Notes under the pieces: generated by a model | What the model saw: the letters and a program-made list of their open reading frames with translations, nothing else | Told to the model about the DNA's origin: nothing | Databases searched by the model: none | Part shown: in pieces, positions 60,136-64,000 of the stretch | How the letters are laid out: each line of letters starts with the position of its first letter | How positions within the stretch are numbered: the first letter of the stretch is position 1 | NCBI RefSeq assembly: GCF_003074055.1 | Contig: NZ_CP029043.1 | Coordinates: 3,154,501 to 3,218,500 of the forward strand | Source: Streptomyces nigra | Lineage (GTDB): Bacteria; Actinomycetota; Actinomycetes; Streptomycetales; Streptomycetaceae | DNA: 64,000 nt | Direction: 5' to 3' | Made by a program: the position numbers and the translations under genes

Positions 60136-61323
60136 TCAGGGAGTAGCGGTCGCCGTCGCCTCCTCCCCCGCCCGGCGGTGGGCCGTCGCCAGGGCCAGGG
60201 TGACCGTGAGGGATGTGAGGGCCAGGCAGGTCATCGCCGTGGCCGGCGTGGTCAGTTGGGCGAGGGTGCCTGCCAGGGCGGCGGCGAGGCCCTGCATGGT
60301 GAGCATCCCGGCTCCCCGCAACCCCTGGGCGTGGCCCGCGAGTTCGTCCGGCGTCACGGACATGAGGCGTTCCTGCTGGGCCAGGGTCGCGCCGAAGCCG
60401 ACCGAGGCGACGCACACCACCAGGGCGGACCAGGGCAGGGACGGGTGCAGAGCGAACAGCAGGTACGGCGCGGCCAGCAGCGTCAGGAGCGGGATCGGCA
60501 GGCGGGGGCGCAGGGCGGGCGGCACCAGGCGGCCGACGGTCAGGTCGCCGGCGAACATGCCCAGCGCCGCGCAGGCGAACAGGGCGCCGGCGGCTCCGGG
60601 GTCGTAGGAGACGTAAAGGGACTCGCAGCCGACGATGAGGCCGTTGGGCAGCCACATGCCGAGGTAGGCGAGGCGGCGGGGGCGCGAGGACCACAGCAGG
60701 GCGTTGGTGCGCCAGGTCGCCGCCACCGACGGGCGACCCGTGGCACGGGCCGGGCGGGCCGTCAGGCCGAGCCGCAGGACGAGGGACGCGGTGGCGTACA
60801 GCGCCGCCGACAGGAGCAGACAGGCGCGGGGGGACAGTACGGCCAGGAGGGCGCCGCCGGTCGCGAAGCCGACGATCTGCACCAGCCCGAAGACCATGTT
60901 GAACACCGAACGCCCGAGGACGAAGCCGCCCTTGGGGAGGATCTCGTTGAGCAGGCCGCCGGTCACCCCGCCGCCCAGCGAGGAGACCAGGCCCTGGACG
61001 AAGACCACGGCGAAGGCCGCCCCGAGCGGCAGGCCGGGCAGCGCCTGGACGGCCGTGCAGAGCGCGAAGGCCAGGGCGATGCCGCTGAGCGCCGCGCGCG
61101 GCGGGAGCCGGTCGGCGGCCGACAGCAGGAAGGTCGCCCCGAGCATCTGCGCGAGCTGCGGCCCGAACATGCTGACCGCCGACAGCAGCGGCGAGTCGGT
61201 GGCCCGGTAGACGAGGGTGGCGAGCGCGAGCCCGCCGATCGTCAGGGCCGCGCCCTGGGCGGCGGAGCCGAGGAAGAACGGCGTGAACTCGGGGGTCCGG
61301 AAGAGCTCGCGGTAGCTGCGCAT
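60136..61323 (-). CDS. MFS transporter
   Basis: 395 residues with about twelve hydrophobic segments and a weakened motif A (LLSAADRLPPRAAL). It resembles exporters of the DHA3/enterobactin-like class. ATG at 61323 (MRSYRELFRTPEF), which is the customary N-terminus of such proteins. It is divergent from an ArsR-type regulator with twin 20-bp repeats between them, so drug- or metabolite-induced expression is likely. Confidence 0.9.
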   Translation of the reverse strand: MRSYRELFRTPEFTPFFLGSAAQGAALTIGGLALATLVYRATDSPLLSAVSMFGPQLAQMLGATFLLSAADRLPPRAALSGIALAFALCTAVQALPGLPLGAAFAVVFVQGLVSSLGGGVTGGLLNEILPKGGFVLGRSVFNMVFGLVQIVGFATGGALLAVLSPRACLLLSAALYATASLVLRLGLTARPARATGRPSVAATWRTNALLWSSRPRRLAYLGMWLPNGLIVGCESLYVSYDPGAAGALFACAALGMFAGDLTVGRLVPPALRPRLPIPLLTLLAAPYLLFALHPSLPWSALVVCVASVGFGATLAQQERLMSVTPDELAGHAQGLRGAGMLTMQGLAAALAGTLAQLTTPATAMTCLALTSLTVTLALATAHRRAGEEATATATP

Positions 61324-61362
61324 GCGGGGAGTCTGCGGCGGGGCGCGCGGCGGCCGTACTCT

Positions 61363-61404
61363 TTCGCGCGCACGCGAAACGTCGTTCGCGCGCACGCGCA
61401 ACGT
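61363..61404. promoter_or_regulatory. Twin 20-bp repeats between MFS and ArsR genes
   Basis: TTCGCGCGCACGCGAAACGT (61363-61382) and a copy with one change (61385-61404), offset 22 bp. The first contains the dyad TTCGCG-N4-CGCGAA. This is the likely ArsR operator pair. Confidence 0.7.
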
Positions 61405-61417
61405 GGGGAGGGTGCTC

Positions 61418-62467
61418 GTGGGGTGGTGGCAGCTCAACGCGGACACGCTGGCGCGCAGCCGGTTCGTGCTCTCGCCGTTCGCGGAGACGTTCGCGAGTCT
61501 GAAGCTGCTGCACGCGGGCATCCCGGCGCACCCCGGTGAGCGGGCGTGGCTGCGCGCCCATCTGCCCGGCTACCGGTCCCGGCTGGCCGCGGACCCGACG
61601 ACCGCGCGGCTGGTGGGCGCCGCGCTCGGGCGGTCCTGGATCGCCGACTTCGTCGCGCCCACCCCGCGGGACGGGGAGCGCTTCGAGGGCGTCGTCGCCC
61701 GGGTGCGGTCCGCCGACCCGGCCGCCGCCCGCGCCCATCTCACCGTCTCCCTCGGCGGGCCGCTCCCCGCCGACCTGGACCGCGACGACCTGCCGGAGCG
61801 GGCCGCGCGGCTCCTCGAGTACGTCTGGACCCGGACCGTACGGCCGTACTGGGACCGGCGCCGGCGGATCCTGGAGGCGGACGTGGCCGCCCGGACCGCG
61901 CGGGTCAGCCAGGGCGGCTGGGCCGCGGTGCTGGACTCCCTGCGGCCGGGCCAGACCCGCTGGCTCGGCGGGAACCGGCTCCAGGTCAATCTGCAGGAGT
62001 ACCCGCCCCGCGAGATCTCCGGCGCGGAGCTGGTCTTCATGCCGGTCACCCCGCGGACCGGCTGGGTGTCCTGGGAGGAGCCCGACCGCTACGCCCTCGT
62101 CTACGCCTGCTCCGGCCCGCTCACCGACCCGGACGCCCGGAGCGTCCCCGCGGGGCTCTCCGCGCTGCTGGGTCCCGCCCGGGCCACGGTCCTGGTCCTC
62201 CTCGGCTCCCCGATGAGCACGAGCCATCTGGTCGCCGTGACCGGGCAGGGCCTGGGCTCGGTCGGACGGCATCTGCGGGTGCTGCGGGACGCGGGACTGG
62301 TGGAGCGGCGGCGGGCGGGCCGCTCGGTGCTGTACGCGCGGACGCCGGCGGGCGACACCCTCGTCGCCGCGCGTGCGGCGGCCGGGGACGACCTCGTGGA
62401 CGCGCGGACGCCGGCTGGAGACGGCCTCGTCGACGCCCGGCGGCGGCGCGATCAGGGGCGGAGTTAG
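61418..62467 (+). CDS. ArsR-family winged-helix regulator
   Basis: 349 residues. The N-terminal ~250 residues are a helical domain (NADTLARSRFVLSPFAETFASLKLLHAG is the family start; DUF5937-like). The C-terminal winged helix lies near 265-315 (LLGSPMSTSHLVAVTGQGLGSVGRHLRVLRDAGLVERRRAGRSVLYARTPAGDTL). The tail repeats DARTPAGD-like units. GTG 61418 has GGGGAGG six bases upstream. It most likely represses the divergent MFS gene through the twin 20-bp repeats. It ends 10 bases before the glutathione peroxidase gene. Confidence 0.85.
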   Translation: MGWWQLNADTLARSRFVLSPFAETFASLKLLHAGIPAHPGERAWLRAHLPGYRSRLAADPTTARLVGAALGRSWIADFVAPTPRDGERFEGVVARVRSADPAAARAHLTVSLGGPLPADLDRDDLPERAARLLEYVWTRTVRPYWDRRRRILEADVAARTARVSQGGWAAVLDSLRPGQTRWLGGNRLQVNLQEYPPREISGAELVFMPVTPRTGWVSWEEPDRYALVYACSGPLTDPDARSVPAGLSALLGPARATVLVLLGSPMSTSHLVAVTGQGLGSVGRHLRVLRDAGLVERRRAGRSVLYARTPAGDTLVAARAAAGDDLVDARTPAGDGLVDARRRRDQGRS

Positions 62468-62477
62468 CATCCGGAGC

Positions 62478-62981
62478 ATGACGACCCAAGACAGCACCTC
62501 CCCCCTCGACGTCGACATCGACGCCCTCACCGGCGGCTCCGCCGACCTCTCCCAGTACGCCGGCAAGGCCGTGCTGGTCGTGAACGTCGCCTCCAAGTGC
62601 GGGCTGACCCCGCAGTACAACGGCCTGGAGAAGCTCCAGGAGCGCTACGCCGAGCGCGGCTTCACCGTGCTCGGGGTGCCCTGCAACCAGTTCCTCGGCC
62701 AGGAGCCCGGCTCCGCCGAGGAGATCGCCGAGTTCTGCTCGGCCACGTACGGCGTGACCTTCCCGATGACGGAGAAGGTCGAGGTGAACGGAGAGGCCCG
62801 GCACCCGCTGTACGAGCGGCTCGTGGGCTTCGCCGACGCCGACGGGCACAGCGGCGACATCCGCTGGAACTTCGAGAAGTTCCTCATCGGCCGGGACGGC
62901 ACGGTCGTCGCCCGCTTCTCGCCGCAGACCGAGCCGGAGGACGCCGCGCTCGTGGCGGCCGTCGAGGCGCAGCTGGCCTGA
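62478..62981 (+). CDS. Glutathione peroxidase family protein (thiol peroxidase)
   Basis: 167 residues. The catalytic Cys41 is in NVASKCGLTPQY (cysteine, not selenocysteine). Further blocks are GVPCNQFLGQEPGS (Gln) and IRWNFEKFLIGRDG (Trp). Since actinobacteria lack glutathione it probably uses thioredoxin or mycothiol to reduce peroxides. ATG 62478 follows GGAG by one codon. It starts 10 bases after the arsR stop. Confidence 0.95.
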   Translation: MTTQDSTSPLDVDIDALTGGSADLSQYAGKAVLVVNVASKCGLTPQYNGLEKLQERYAERGFTVLGVPCNQFLGQEPGSAEEIAEFCSATYGVTFPMTEKVEVNGEARHPLYERLVGFADADGHSGDIRWNFEKFLIGRDGTVVARFSPQTEPEDAALVAAVEAQLA

Positions 62982-62985
62982 CCGC

Positions 62986-63016
62986 TTGACTCTGCCCCTG
63001 GGGCAGAGCCGAGCGT
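62986..63016 (+). promoter_or_regulatory. MerR-type promoter with 19-bp spacer and perfect dyad
   Basis: TTGACT (62986-62991), 19 bases, GAGCGT (63011-63016). CTCTGCCCC-T-GGGGCAGAG (62990-63008) fills the spacer, the standard layout of MerR-autoregulated promoters. It begins five bases after the peroxidase stop. Confidence 0.72.
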
Positions 63017-63063
63017 CGTCGTCGCCGGGCGGGAGGAACCGCCCGGTGACGGAGGATGAGGCC

Positions 63064-63915
63064 GTGGACGAGGAACTGCTCACCATCGGCGCGTTCGCGG
63101 CGCGGGCGCGGCTGTCCGCCAAGGCGCTGCGGCTGTACGACCGGCTGGGCCTGCTGGTGCCGGCCCGGGTCGACGAGGCCAGCGGCTACCGGTACTACCG
63201 GGCCGACCAGGTCGAACGGGCCCGTACGGTCGCGCTGCTGCGCCAGCTGGACATGCCGCTCGCGCGGGTCGCCGAGGTGGTCGGGGCCCCGAACGGGGCC
63301 ACGGCCGCCGGCCGGCTCGCCGCCTACTGGGCGGACGTCGAGACGCGGGTGGCGGGGCAGCGTGCGCTCGCCGAGTACCTCCGTGGACGACTGTCGGGGA
63401 GGAGCTCCGGGATGAGCGAGAAATTCGTGATCGAGACGGTGGACGTGCCCGAGCGGGTGGTGATCGCCGAGACCCGTCATGTGCTGGCGGACGAGCTGCC
63501 GGTGTGGATCGGGTCGGCGCTGGGCCGGCTCGAGGCAGCCGCGCGGGAGTGCGGCGGGGTCACGGCGCCGCCGTTCGTCGTGTACCACGCCGAGGTGTCA
63601 CCGGAGAGCGACGGGCCCGCCGAGGCGTGTGTGCCGGTCGCGGACGAGGCGGCGGCCCGGGCCTGGCTCGCCCGGGAGGGCCGTACACGCGCCACCTCGG
63701 TGCGGGTGGAGCCCGCACAGCGGCTGGCCTTCACCCGGATCACCAAGGCGCAGGTGGCGCATCCGCAGATCCTGGCGGCGTTCGAGGCGGTGGAGGAGTG
63801 GATCGCCCGGCAGGGGCTCGAGCAGGCGGGTCCGTGCCGTGAGGTGTACTTCGCGGACTGGGAGGCGGCGGGAGCCGGGGACCCGGTGTGCGATGTGGCC
63901 TTCCCGGTGAGGTGA
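63064..63915 (+). CDS. MerR family regulator with GyrI-like effector-binding domain
   Basis: 283 residues. The MerR winged helix is at the start (LLTIGAFAARARLSAKALRLYDRLGLLVPARVDEASGYRYYRADQVERARTVALLRQLDMPL), then a linking helix, then the GyrI/SOUL-like drug-binding domain (FVIETVDVPERVVIAETRHV ... DVAFPVR). This BltR/BmrR layout senses hydrophobic drugs. GTG 63064 follows GGAGG by eight bases; GTG 63046 is also possible. Its own promoter carries a 19-bp-spacer dyad. Confidence 0.92.
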   Translation: MDEELLTIGAFAARARLSAKALRLYDRLGLLVPARVDEASGYRYYRADQVERARTVALLRQLDMPLARVAEVVGAPNGATAAGRLAAYWADVETRVAGQRALAEYLRGRLSGRSSGMSEKFVIETVDVPERVVIAETRHVLADELPVWIGSALGRLEAAARECGGVTAPPFVVYHAEVSPESDGPAEACVPVADEAAARAWLAREGRTRATSVRVEPAQRLAFTRITKAQVAHPQILAAFEAVEEWIARQGLEQAGPCREVYFADWEAAGAGDPVCDVAFPVR

Positions 63916-63963
63916 CACCGGCGCGCACCGCGCCGGGCCGCCGTGCCCGACGGGTGTGGCCGA

Positions 63964-64000
63964 GCCCTCTCGGCAAGGACGGCGGACTGGTCGAGAGGGC
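63964..64000. terminator. Inverted repeat at the right edge
   Basis: GCCCTCTCG and CGAGAGGGC separated by 19 bases; the second arm touches the end of the window, so the full structure cannot be judged. Confidence 0.4.

Overview
The window is chromosomal DNA of a Streptomyces or a very close actinobacterial relative. It has very high G+C, dense gene packing, frequent GTG and TTG starts with GGAGG-like ribosome sites, and Streptomyces markers: the group-2 sigma factor HrdD, the divisome protein SepX, several small Streptomyces proteins and sigma-R-type promoters (GGAAT-N18-GTT). Most genes are conserved core or housekeeping genes. No prophage, complete insertion sequence or CRISPR array is visible.

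Left part (1-23 kb). A flavin monooxygenase (cut by the window edge) and a MerR regulator flank a perfect palindrome. Then come exonuclease III, an acetyltransferase, tRNA-Ala(CGC), sepX, and an operon reading galU-moeA-moaC-mogA-rimJ-like acetyltransferase (UDP-glucose and molybdenum cofactor). Next are 5-formyl-THF cyclo-ligase, a penicillin-acylase-family enzyme, a K+/H+ antiporter, an MFS exporter, an FmdB zinc-ribbon protein under an apparent CIRCE operator plus sigma-R promoter, MTA phosphorylase, a CpaB/SAF-type protein, MscL, LtrA, a DmpA-type self-processing peptidase and an L,D-transpeptidase lipoprotein.

Middle (23-42 kb). A fructose PTS operon (fruR-fruK-fruA) borders the most interesting region, 28.3-38.0 kb. 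There, four genes on one strand encode an EAD-TIR protein, an EAD-VMAP protein, a MoxR-type AAA ATPase and a giant vWA/SAV_2336-NB-ARC-TPR protein. On the facing strand lie a 64-residue RiPP-precursor-like peptide and an HExxH-type peptide-modifying enzyme. This combines a MoxR-vWA-VMAP conflict/signalling system with the FxSxx-COOH (Fxs) peptide system. However, the radical SAM maturase is absent and the precursor lacks the FxSxx phenylalanine. A CTAG-flanked MITE separates precursor and enzyme, and twin palindromic repeats precede the precursor. The region ends with a DHA2 exporter, a WYL regulator, a TetR regulator and hrdD with a sigma-R promoter.

Right part (43-64 kb). DODA-type dioxygenase and a divergent MarR, an MFS/TetR efflux pair with tandem repeats, a secreted M6-like metalloprotease, a double IclR regulator, an FMN reductase with a SoxR-box promoter, and tRNA-Arg(CCU). 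Then a frameshifted pseudogene, a truncated MITE, a cold-shock protein and DEAD-box helicase, a MerR-like HTH protein, an enoyl-CoA hydratase, a small secreted protein, a two-component system, an MFS exporter with divergent ArsR sharing twin operators, glutathione peroxidase and a MerR-GyrI regulator with a 19-bp-spacer promoter.

Starts were chosen by ribosome-site spacing and family N-termini. All functional assignments rest on recognised motifs and family memory; no database search was run.
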